NCBI GenBank assembly: GCA_003142475.1
Contig: PLMK01000008.1
Coordinates: forward strand, 99,627 to 163,626
From: Ignavibacteriota bacterium
GTDB taxonomy: Bacteria; Bacteroidota; Ignavibacteria; UBA10030
Direction of reading: 5' to 3'
Length of the DNA: 64,000 nt
The translations under genes and the position numbers were made by a program. Below, piece after piece: positions 29,905 through 39,178 of the stretch (the stretch's first letter is position 1; every line of letters starts with the position of its first letter). Under the pieces are notes generated by a model. It did no database searches. It saw only the letters and a program-made list of their open reading frames with translations, and had not been told where the DNA came from.

Positions 29905-32022
29905 TCAATGAATATAATATTTCTGGATATATTCTCCAAGCATCCTATTCGTGCTGAACTGCGACAGCAGTGTCTGCATTGCGTTTCGGATGCGCTTCAA
30001 CCACGCGTGCGGAATACCTCGCTCATCACGGTCATAAAACTCCGGAATAACCGATTCGGAAAGGACTTTGAATAAGCTTTCAAAATCATGTTCATCTTGT
30101 GTTTCCAAATCGGTTTCGTTCTGATCGTCACCAATATTCCAGCCATTATGTCCATTGTATCCTTCGCGCCACCAGCCATCCATAATGCTCAGATTCAACC
30201 CACCGTGGATGGTGATTTTCATGCCGCTTGTTCCGCTGGCTTCAAGCGGACGGCGTGGATTATTCAGCCATACATCGGCACCGGAAATGAGATGACGGGC
30301 TACGTTAATATCATAATTTTCAAGGAAGACAACTTTTCCGCTTAACTCTGGTTGGCGTGATATTTCTATGATATGTTGAATGAATTGTTTACCGTCATTA
30401 TCATGTGGATGTGCTTTACCCGCAAAGATGATTTGAAGCGGATGCTGTGGATCTGAAAATAACGGAATAATTTTTTCTAAATGTTTGAATATCAATGGTG
30501 CGCGTTTGTAGGTTGCGAACCTACGGGCAAATCCGATAGTCAATACGTCGGGAGATAAAATATGGCTCGTTGCAAGAGATGTGCCGCCCATTTGAATATA
30601 TTTTTGCCGACGGGCATAGTCAACTAAATCACGCCGCAATGAATATCGCAATGCCCAGAGTTCCTCGTCGGTGGCAAGTTCGTCGTCTGCAATCTTCCTC
30701 CAAAATTTGGGTTCCATTAACTTAGCTGTCCAATCAAAACCAAGTCGTTTGTTCCAGAAATCGTGCGCGTGAGCTGTCGCCCATCCCGGTGTGTGGACCC
30801 CATTGGTGATGTATCCGATGGGAACATCATCAACCTGTTTTCCGTGAAATAGTTCTTTCCACATTTCTCTGCTCACGTGTCCGTGCAATTCGCTGACACC
30901 ATTTGCGGCGCGAGACATCTTGAGGGCGAGCACTGTCATAGTAAATGGTTCATCAGTTTTAGACGGGTACACACGACCGTACGACATTAACGCTTCGTGC
31001 GATAATCCTGTGGAATTCCAAAACTTGCCAAGTGCATATGCCATTAATTCGGAATTGAATCGATCGTGTCCTGCCGGTACAGGAGTATGAGTTGTGAAGA
31101 CGCACCTTGAGCGAATCGTACGTTCTGCTTCTTCTTGATTTTTTCCGGATCCTAATTCCTGTTTGAGTAATTCCAGCACTAAAAACGCGGAATGTCCCTC
31201 GTTCATATGAAAAACTGACGGCGTTATCCCTAGTGATTGTAAAAGTCGTACACCACCAATGCCAAGCACAATTTCCTGCCCGATGCGCGTGTCTATGTTG
31301 CCGCCATACACCGTGGCAGTTAGTCCTTGGAAGTGCTGATCATTCTCTGGAAGATTTGTGTCGAGTAAATAAAGAGTTACACGACCGATATGCACAACCC
31401 ATGTTTGGAAATAAACCGTACTGTGTCCAATTTCGACCGTGTTGAGTAAGCGGCCGCCTTCTGGTTGAAGTACAAGTTCCATCGGAAGACGATCTGGACT
31501 ATTTGTGGGATACAATTCTTCCTGCCATCCAACTGCATTCAATCGCTGTTGGAAATATCCTTGTCGATAAAATAACCCGATCCCGATGAATGGTATGCCA
31601 AGGTCGCTTGCAGATTTAGTATGATCACCGGAAAGGATGCCAAGACCGCCGGAATAAATCGGCAGTGATTCATGTATACCAAATTCGGCGCTAAAATATG
31701 CTACCGGATTCTTCAATGCTGATGCATTGTGTTTCGCCCATGTGGAAGTTTCTGCCATATAAGAATCGAACTTTTCCAGCACACTATATGTACGTCGAGA
31801 TAATTCATGGTCTCGCAGTCGGGCTTCTAATTCACATTCGGATATATCTTGCATGACTTCAACAGCATTGTGATTGGAATGCCGCCAAATATGTGGTGAA
31901 AGTTCATTAAAAAGAGCTTGGGCTTCCGGATTCCACGTCCACCACATATTCATCGAAAGAGTACGCAGGCGCTGCGCGAGAGAAATGTGAATATGATTTT
32001 TATTAATAGATAGTTCAGTCAT
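29905..32022 (-). CDS. glgP: Alpha-glucan (glycogen) phosphorylase
   Basis: YFSAEFGIHESLPIYSGGLGILSGDH, HMNEGHSAFL, EASGTSGMKITIHGGLNLSIMDGWWREGY; start at MTELSINK preferred. Confidence 0.95.
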   Translation of the reverse strand: MTELSINKNHIHISLAQRLRTLSMNMWWTWNPEAQALFNELSPHIWRHSNHNAVEVMQDISECELEARLRDHELSRRTYSVLEKFDSYMAETSTWAKHNASALKNPVAYFSAEFGIHESLPIYSGGLGILSGDHTKSASDLGIPFIGIGLFYRQGYFQQRLNAVGWQEELYPTNSPDRLPMELVLQPEGGRLLNTVEIGHSTVYFQTWVVHIGRVTLYLLDTNLPENDQHFQGLTATVYGGNIDTRIGQEIVLGIGGVRLLQSLGITPSVFHMNEGHSAFLVLELLKQELGSGKNQEEAERTIRSRCVFTTHTPVPAGHDRFNSELMAYALGKFWNSTGLSHEALMSYGRVYPSKTDEPFTMTVLALKMSRAANGVSELHGHVSREMWKELFHGKQVDDVPIGYITNGVHTPGWATAHAHDFWNKRLGFDWTAKLMEPKFWRKIADDELATDEELWALRYSLRRDLVDYARRQKYIQMGGTSLATSHILSPDVLTIGFARRFATYKRAPLIFKHLEKIIPLFSDPQHPLQIIFAGKAHPHDNDGKQFIQHIIEISRQPELSGKVVFLENYDINVARHLISGADVWLNNPRRPLEASGTSGMKITIHGGLNLSIMDGWWREGYNGHNGWNIGDDQNETDLETQDEHDFESLFKVLSESVIPEFYDRDERGIPHAWLKRIRNAMQTLLSQFSTNRMLGEYIQKYYIH

Positions 32023-32104
32023 TTTACCTCTGTTTACTGATTCAATATTATTCACTATCAAGAATGCAAAATAATTGCTAATAAAACCAGGTAGAAATGT
32101 ATCC

Positions 32105-32142
32105 ATGAAAAACCAAAAGCGCGAACCCATAAGTCCGCGCTT
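32105..32142 (-). terminator. Putative intrinsic terminator downstream of ackA
   Basis: Minus strand AAGCGCGGACTTATGGGTTCGCGCTT followed by TTGGTTTTTC. Confidence 0.55.
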
Positions 32143-32170
32143 ATAATAGGATTAAATTCCGAAATTATTC

Positions 32171-33418
32171 CTACATTTTTCGAGGGACATCGAAGATACA
32201 GCGAACGGTATCACGTGCGATTAACAGTTCTTCATTGGTTGGGATGACGAATACCTTTACACGGCTTTTCTTTGTATTTATTTCTCCTTCTTTGCCCCCA
32301 ACCTTTTCACCGTTGAGTTGTTCGTCGATTTCGATGCCAAGCCATTCGAGATTGGCACAGATGCGCTCCCTAATAGGCGCGGCATTTTCACCAATACCTC
32401 CCGTGAAGATGATGGCGTCTGTGCCATTCAATTCTGCAAGATATGAGCCGAGGTATTTCTTTGCACGCTGCGCAAAGATATTAATGGCAAGTGTGGCGCG
32501 GCGATCCTGATGATTTTTCGCTTCGTCCAATAAATCTCGCATATCGTTCGTTAAACCGGAAAGGCCGAGCAACCCAGATTGTTTATTAAGTAGAGTGCCG
32601 ATTTCGCTCATCGACATGCCTTCTTTATGCGATAGAAACTCAAGTACTGCGGGATCGATATCGCCGCTGCGCGTTCCCATTACCAACCCTTCCAATGGAG
32701 AGAATCCCATCGACGTATCGAAAGATGCTCCATTCTTGATGGCACATGCCGAGCACCCGTTACCGAGATGCATAGTGATTATGTTCGTCTCTTCACGAGT
32801 CTTGCCGGTCAACTGTCTATATCGGAATGCTACATAACGGTGCGAAGTCCCATGAAATCCGTACCGTCGTATCTTATGCCGTTGATAAAGTTGGTACGGA
32901 ATAGCATACAGAAACGATGACTCCGGCATTGTAGAATGGAATGATGTATCAAATACTGCAACTGCTGGAACACCGGTTCCGAGAAGTTCACGCGCAGCAT
33001 TAATGCCTTTCAAGTTTGCCGGATTATGCAATGGAGCAAGGTCAATGCAGTCTTCAATTCCGCGAATTACCGAGTCGTCAATGATGATGGATTTTGTGAA
33101 CATCTCAGCACCATGTACAACACGGTGGCCAACAGCGTGAATGTCTGCAAGCGATTGGATACCGGGAATTTGTGCATCAGTAGAGATAATCCATTTAACA
33201 ACATAGTCAAGCGCTGCTTTATGATCGCGCAAAGGAGCCACATGTTTTATCGGAGCTTTGCCGGCAGCTTGAAATGTGACTAGTGCTTGATTACTGATCC
33301 GTTCAATGATACCTTTTGCAAGTTGTTTGTCCGCATCTTTTTCAATCATCTCAAGATCAGTCTGAATGATTTGGAATTTAAGAGACGAACTGCCGCAATT
33401 TAATACTAGTACGTTCAT
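32171..33418 (-). CDS. ackA: Acetate kinase
   Basis: MNVLVLNCGSSSLKFQII, RYGFHGTSHRYV, MHLGNGCSACAI, FTGGIGENA. Confidence 0.97.
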   Translation of the reverse strand: MNVLVLNCGSSSLKFQIIQTDLEMIEKDADKQLAKGIIERISNQALVTFQAAGKAPIKHVAPLRDHKAALDYVVKWIISTDAQIPGIQSLADIHAVGHRVVHGAEMFTKSIIIDDSVIRGIEDCIDLAPLHNPANLKGINAARELLGTGVPAVAVFDTSFHSTMPESSFLYAIPYQLYQRHKIRRYGFHGTSHRYVAFRYRQLTGKTREETNIITMHLGNGCSACAIKNGASFDTSMGFSPLEGLVMGTRSGDIDPAVLEFLSHKEGMSMSEIGTLLNKQSGLLGLSGLTNDMRDLLDEAKNHQDRRATLAINIFAQRAKKYLGSYLAELNGTDAIIFTGGIGENAAPIRERICANLEWLGIEIDEQLNGEKVGGKEGEINTKKSRVKVFVIPTNEELLIARDTVRCIFDVPRKM

Positions 33419-34198
33419 AATTCAATTCAAATAATAAGTGAAATGGAAAGAGTAGCGGTTCTGTTTTTTAGAAATGCACCACTCTGTTAACTTTAAAAAT
33501 AACCTGTTAAACGTACGGCTTTGTTGCTGAAAACTCAAGTTAGGTTTGCTTCATTTTCCAGATCTTTTTGCCTTCTTCATACAAAAAACAGACTGATTTA
33601 CTCGTTGACGTGGTTGCCAAGCTTAAGCTAACAGATTGCTTTGGTTTTTTGTTGGTTGTTATTGCTGATTGCCCGATAGGCACCGTACATTCTTGTTTCT
33701 ATATGGGTCAAAGGCAATTAAAGGCAAAACTCTTCAATTATGCCAAGGAAAACAGATATATCCTCAAAGGTTCTCAAGGTTAAGACATTCACGAAATCAC
33801 ACTTTCACTAAAAACGTAATTATTCTTTCTAAAAAGGATTAATCCCCTTTTCAATATTTCGGGCGATTCCCGATTAAATAATTCATTAGTACACTTATAC
33901 AGTTGAGTAGAGGAGTATGCACTCCGTGAAGGATGGAAGAGAAAGAACTTATTAACCGAATTACGTCATAATGGAATGCTTTCCCACGAAGAAACAGAAA
34001 GGTTTCTGAATGCTGAGATAATTACACAAGATAATTCTTTATATAAAAAGAGAACAATGGTTGTTTGATCAGTTTATGTATCATATAAGTATGAACAGAC
34101 ACAAAAAACTATAATGAAAGGAAAAAAGATATAAAGTAGTTGATTGTTGCGATATGTTTTCAGTGCCTTGAATAAAATCACAGGTGGAGGGTTTTCAT

Positions 34199-34306
34199 AT
34201 GAAGAATGATAGGAAAATGGAGCGCGAACTGACGCAGAGTTGGAATCTGCCTATCAAACAAGCAGCGATCATTCATCTTGACATTGCAACCTGGAGATTA
34301 TTATGA
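34199..34306 (+). CDS. Candidate 35-aa small ORF / leader peptide
   Basis: GGTGGAGGG upstream of ATG; MKNDRKMERELTQSWNLPIKQAAIIHLDIATWRLL*; its TGA overlaps the next ATG (ATGA). Not in ORF track. Confidence 0.35.
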   Translation: MKNDRKMERELTQSWNLPIKQAAIIHLDIATWRLL

Positions 34307-36000
34307 AAACTTTTTTCCATTTGTACATTGCTATCTTTACCACTTTAGTACTTACAGTATCTGCATTTGCACAAACGGCGGATCCGCCTTCAGGATCTGG
34401 TACGTTGGGCGATCCGTATCTTATTGCAACGCTTAACAACCTCTATTGGATTACACAAAACAGCGGTGAATGGGGTAAGGTTTACAAACAAACTGCGGAC
34501 ATTGATGCCACAACAGATTCTACTTGGGATGGGAAACAAGGATTTACTCCAATTGGAAATGACACGACAAACTTCACCGGCTCGTACGATGGGCAAACAT
34601 ACAAAATAACTGGTCTGTATATTAACCGATCGACAAATTATCAGGGTCTATTGGGATATGTAAATAGTGCTGCAATCACAAATATAAAGCTCGAAGGTGT
34701 GAACATATTCTATTGTGGAGGGAGTGTCGGTGGCTTGATTGGGTATCAAGTTGGTGGTACCGTCACTAACTGCTACAGTACCGGCTATGTAACGGGTTAC
34801 TGTGTCGGTGGTTTGATAGGGGAGCAACATGGGGGCACCGTCAGTAACTGCTACAGCGCTGGCGATGTATTTGGTATGGGTGCCGGTGGCTTAATAGGGG
34901 AGCAGGATGGTGGTACCGTCAGTAACTGCTACAGCACTGGCCCTGTAGAGGGATATAGTGTTTGTGTCGGCGGTTTGATTGGAGATCAAAAGAATTCTGC
35001 TACTGTCAGTGACTGCTATAGTACCAGCTCTGTGACGGGTTCTCATATATTCTGTGGTGGTTTGATTGGGTTTCAAGAGAATTCCACAGCAAGTAACTGT
35101 CACAGCACCGGCTTTGTAGAAGCTCATGGCTTATCTTCTGTGGTAGGTGGCTTGATTGGACTACAACGTGGTAGCATAATCGCTAACTGCTACAGCACTG
35201 GCGATATATATGGTTTTTGTGTCGGTGGCTTGATAGGGTGGCAAGATAGTGGCACCATCAGTAACTGTTACAGTACTGGTCCTGTGGATGGTGGATTTGG
35301 GAGTGTCGGTGGCTTGATAGGGTGGCAAGATGGTGGGACCATCAGTAACTGTTACTGCACAGGCCCTGTAGAGGGATATAGTGGGAGTGTCGGTGGCTTG
35401 ATTGGGAATCAAAGTGGCATCGTTAGTAACTGCTTCAGCACAGGCAATGTACATAGCTTTGACACTGATGCTGGTGGCTTGATTGGGGAGCAAAAATCTG
35501 GCACTGCAAGTAACTGCTTCTGGGATATACAAACTTCTAATCAATTAAGCAGTGCCGGTGGAATCGGTAAAAGCACAAGCGCAATGAAAACACAATCTAC
35601 TTTTATCGGTGCTGGCTGGGATGTTACTATTTGGAGTATGGAACACGGAAAAAATAATGGATATCCTTACTTAAAGTGGCAATATCTTCCGCTACCGGTG
35701 GAATTAACTGAAGTCGAGATTCGAGTTGTGCCAAAAGAGTTAACTTTGGCACAAAATTATCCCAACCCTTTCAATCCATCCACAACAATGGAATTCACTG
35801 TGCCGGAAAATGGTCGCGCATCATTGAAAATTTACAATACGATAGGTCAGTTGGTTGCAACTGCCTTTGACGGCGATGTAAATGCTGGGAACATACAAAA
35901 AGTTACGTTTACCGCTTCGCACTTATCGAGTGGTGTGTACTTCTCTCGGTTGGAATATAACGGGAAGACGCTTCTGAAGAAATTAGTATTGATGAAGTGA
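34303..36000 (+). CDS. Secreted GLUG-motif repeat protein with T9SS type A-like C-terminal sorting domain
   Basis: Signal peptide; about ten GGLIGxQ..GT(V/I)SNCYSTG repeats; C-term LAQNYPNPFNPSTTMEF...LKIYNTIGQLV...GVYFSRLEYNGKTLLKKLVLMK. Confidence 0.9.
   Translation: MKTFFHLYIAIFTTLVLTVSAFAQTADPPSGSGTLGDPYLIATLNNLYWITQNSGEWGKVYKQTADIDATTDSTWDGKQGFTPIGNDTTNFTGSYDGQTYKITGLYINRSTNYQGLLGYVNSAAITNIKLEGVNIFYCGGSVGGLIGYQVGGTVTNCYSTGYVTGYCVGGLIGEQHGGTVSNCYSAGDVFGMGAGGLIGEQDGGTVSNCYSTGPVEGYSVCVGGLIGDQKNSATVSDCYSTSSVTGSHIFCGGLIGFQENSTASNCHSTGFVEAHGLSSVVGGLIGLQRGSIIANCYSTGDIYGFCVGGLIGWQDSGTISNCYSTGPVDGGFGSVGGLIGWQDGGTISNCYCTGPVEGYSGSVGGLIGNQSGIVSNCFSTGNVHSFDTDAGGLIGEQKSGTASNCFWDIQTSNQLSSAGGIGKSTSAMKTQSTFIGAGWDVTIWSMEHGKNNGYPYLKWQYLPLPVELTEVEIRVVPKELTLAQNYPNPFNPSTTMEFTVPENGRASLKIYNTIGQLVATAFDGDVNAGNIQKVTFTASHLSSGVYFSRLEYNGKTLLKKLVLMK
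34725..35530 (+). repeat. Tandem coding repeats (GLUG-type, period about 75-93 bp)
   Basis: About ten copies of GTCGGTGGCTTGATNGGG...AGTAACTGCTACAGCACTGG; two adjacent units near 35220 and 35306 nearly identical. Confidence 0.85.
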
Positions 36001-36059
36001 CCTGAGGTCGCAAGCACGATCGAAGGTAATCCCGAAACCTTTTGGGATCTGATGTTAAG

Positions 36060-36115
36060 AACCTTCAGAAGGTCTCAGAGTATAAACAGAGAAACCTTTC
36101 GGAGGTTGCTAAACC
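36060..36115. repeat. Palindromic repeat, family member 1 (intergenic)
   Basis: AACCTTCAGAAGGTCTC ... GAGAAACCTTTCGGAGGTT inverted arms; related to copy at 39806-39855. Confidence 0.6.
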
Positions 36116-36240
36116 TATGTGAGAAGATTGTTCGATTTTTATTTTTACAAGCTTCATAACGTTCATTTCATTTTCCAGATTTTTTCCGCTATCTTCATTC
36201 ATGAAACTCATTATTCATAAATTCATTTGTTCAGTATTAA

Positions 36241-38328
36241 ATGAAGAAATTCACGCTTAAACCGCTCCCCGGCGATCATCTTCACCTTGTCCAGCCGCAA
36301 CATTTGTGCATCAATTATAAACAGGAATTGAACGACGCACAGTACGAGGCGGCTACGTCGATCAATGGTCCGCATCTTATCATTGCCGGAGCGGGAACTG
36401 GAAAGACGCGCACAATCGTGTACCGCGTGGCGTACCTTGTGGAGTTAGGTGTAAAGCCGGATTCTGTGCTGCTTTTGACGTTTACACGAAAAGCCGCGCA
36501 GGAAATGCTGCGCAAGGCATCAATATTATTAGACAGCCGATGCGACCAAATCTCAGGAGGAACATTTCACTCCTTCGCGAACAGCGTCCTGCGGAAGTAT
36601 GCCGGTCAACTTGGTTACGAAAGTAATTTCACAATTCTTGATCAGACAGATGCCGAAGATGTTGTCAATCTTATTCGTACACGGCAAAAATTAGACACGA
36701 AAGAAAGACGATTCCCGCGCAAGGAAACGATTTACGATCTTTACAGCCGATCGTTGAACACGATGACATCGGTGAAAGAATTATTAGCGATGGATTATCC
36801 ACAGTACCTTGAAATCGAAACCGATATCGTTGCGCTTCATGCCGCTTACGTGAAATATAAGCATGAACATAATTTGATGGATTATGATGATCTGCTCCTT
36901 AATCTTGCATTGCTTCTTCGTAAGAACGAAGCCGTACGTGCGACACTCTCTGATCGCTACAAATATATTATGGTGGATGAATATCAGGACACGAACAGAT
37001 TGCAAGCGGAGATTGTGAAACTGCTTGCGTTTAAACACCGGAACCTGATGGTTGTCGGTGATGATGCGCAGTGCATTTATTCCTTTCGCGGTTCTACGAT
37101 TCGGAATATCCTTTCATTCGGTGAGGAATTCAAAGACTGCAAAATAATTAAGTTGGAAGAAAATTTTAGAAGCACGCAGCCAATATTAAATTTGGCAAAT
37201 GAAATTTTGTTGAAGGGTGGAGGAAGGTTGGATGATACTAAAAAACGGTAATTGATTATTGGAAGTTACTATCAGCGAAAAATGACTAACCAACGGTTAT
37301 AAATGTACACTAAAGAGCTTTTTACAAAAAAATCAGGCGGAACTTTGCCGCAGCTTGTTTCCGCTCAAACGGAAAACCAACAGTCGCGTTACGTGGTACA
37401 AAAGATTCTTGAATACCGCGAAGCGGGTATTCCACTGGAAGAAATGGCTGTCTTGTTCCGCTCATCTTTTCATTCGTTTGATCTGGAAATTGAGCTCGCA
37501 AAAGCGAATATTCCATTTCTCAAATTTGGCGGATTTAAGTTTATTGAAACAGCACATGTGAAGGATGTTATTGCATATTTGCGTGTGCTGGAAAATCCGC
37601 GCGATGTAGTTTCATGGAATCGCATCCTATTACTGATTGATGGTGTTGGTCCGCGCACAGCGGAAAAAGTTGTGGATGATATTCTCAAACGGCGCGTTGG
37701 TCTGGCGAAGGAATTTAAGGAGGCTGTTACTGCTACGACGAAGTTTTGGATGGACTACGGCAGTTACCCGGATTCTGTCAGAAAGTTATTCACCATGCTC
37801 AAAGACATCGCCGCCTCTGCTGTTCCGCCGTCAGAAAAAACATTTCACATTCTTCAATATTACGAACCGATTCTGCATGCGCGGTATGAAGATCATTTAA
37901 AAAGGAAAAAAGATCTCGACACGTTCCAAAATATCACCGAACGTTACAAGTCGATAGATGAATTATTAACCGATCTTGCGCTTGAACCGCCGAATGAAAG
38001 CATAGCCGACATCGAATCACCAGGTCCGGAAACAGAATATCTAACGCTATCCACCATTCATAGCGCCAAAGGATTGGAGTGGAACACCGTGTTCATTATC
38101 TACGCACTTGAAGGGAGATTCCCGACAATGCGTTCTGCTGCAAGCGATGAGGAAATGGAAGAAGAACGCCGCTTGATGTACGTTGCTTGCACACGCGCAA
38201 AAGAACATCTTATCATCACGTATCCAATGAATATATATGACCGTGAAAGCGGTCTGATCCTCACAAAACCGTCGCGGTTCATCGAAGGCATTGGCGAGAA
38301 TTTGTTAGAGCCATGGGTAGTGGAGTAG
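36241..38328 (+). pseudogene. UvrD/PcrA-type superfamily I helicase interrupted by two in-frame stops (halves 36241-37251 and 37303-38328)
   Basis: N-half has GAGTGKTRT, VDEYQDTN, EENFRSTQPIL; C-half has FRSSFHSFDLEIEL, STIHSAKGLEWNTVFI, YVACTRAKEHLI; same frame, TAA at 37249-37251 and 37300-37302. Confidence 0.8.
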
Positions 38329-38347
38329 AAACAACAGATAATGATGA

Positions 38348-39178
38348 GTGATGAATAATGAATTCCCCAATGCGAATTTCCCAGTGCCCGAAAATCAATT
38401 AACAAATTATCCAATCACAGAATCGAACATTCCAAAATGTGTAATACTCGCCGCTGGTGCTTCTACGCGTTTGCGTCCATTAACGAATGCAATGCCCAAA
38501 TGTCTGCTAAAAGTTTGCGGGAAGACATTACTTGAACGGACTATAGAAAACGTTCTCACTGCCGGGATCAAAGAAATTGCAATAGTTATTGGTTACCGGG
38601 CAGAAATGATTCGTGAATTTGTAAAACAACGGTTTCCTCAGCAGAGAATTCATTTCATCCTTAATCCCAACTACGCTAGTACAAACAATGCTTATTCGCT
38701 CTTGCTCGGGCGTCGATTTCTTGAGGATGAAGACAGGAAAGTGAACTATAATTTGCTCCTGCTCGATTCGGATATTCTATTTTCCAGTAAATCATTACCC
38801 TATCTTCTAAGTATCAAGGCAGATAATAAAATTGCTGTGCGTGTATCGGGTGAGCATGATGAAGAAGAGGTTCAGGTTGGGATAAATCCAGATGGGAATA
38901 TTAACTTTATTGGTAAGAAACAAGTTCTCAATAATACAACCGGCGAATCAATTGGAATTGAATTGTTTTCTGCAGAAGCTGCTGCAAGGTTGTTTGCTGT
39001 TTTAGATCGACGTATACGGGAGGAAATTGGCAGATCTGAATTTTATGAAGCAGCATTTCAAGAAATGATCGATGAAGGTGTCATGCTAAAAGCTGTGGAT
39101 GTGAGTGCATTCCCGACAATAGAGATTGATACTCCAGAGGATCTCGAACTAGCAAAGCGGCTAAAGGTCGATGAATAG
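38348..39178 (+). CDS. Nucleotidyltransferase, LicC-like cytidylyltransferase type
   Basis: CVILAAGASTRLRPLTNAMPKCLLKVCGKTLLERTIENV; first ~30 aa look non-conserved. Confidence 0.85.
   Translation: MMNNEFPNANFPVPENQLTNYPITESNIPKCVILAAGASTRLRPLTNAMPKCLLKVCGKTLLERTIENVLTAGIKEIAIVIGYRAEMIREFVKQRFPQQRIHFILNPNYASTNNAYSLLLGRRFLEDEDRKVNYNLLLLDSDILFSSKSLPYLLSIKADNKIAVRVSGEHDEEEVQVGINPDGNINFIGKKQVLNNTTGESIGIELFSAEAAARLFAVLDRRIREEIGRSEFYEAAFQEMIDEGVMLKAVDVSAFPTIEIDTPEDLELAKRLKVDE

Noticed and set aside
33568-33783. 71-aa ORF MPSSYKKQTDLLVDVV...
   Set aside because: No recognisable domain, no clear ribosome site; not supportable as a gene.
34725-35530. Regular DNA repeats that could suggest a CRISPR array
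   Set aside because: Repeats are in frame in one CDS, period varies and 'spacers' are coding; no cas genes. No CRISPR array seen in the window.
34390-35544. Several minus-strand ORFs of 60-127 aa (PNQATDTPTISLYRACAVTVTDG-type repeats)
   Set aside because: Antisense shadows of the GLUG coding repeats; no ribosome sites and fully inside a well-supported CDS.
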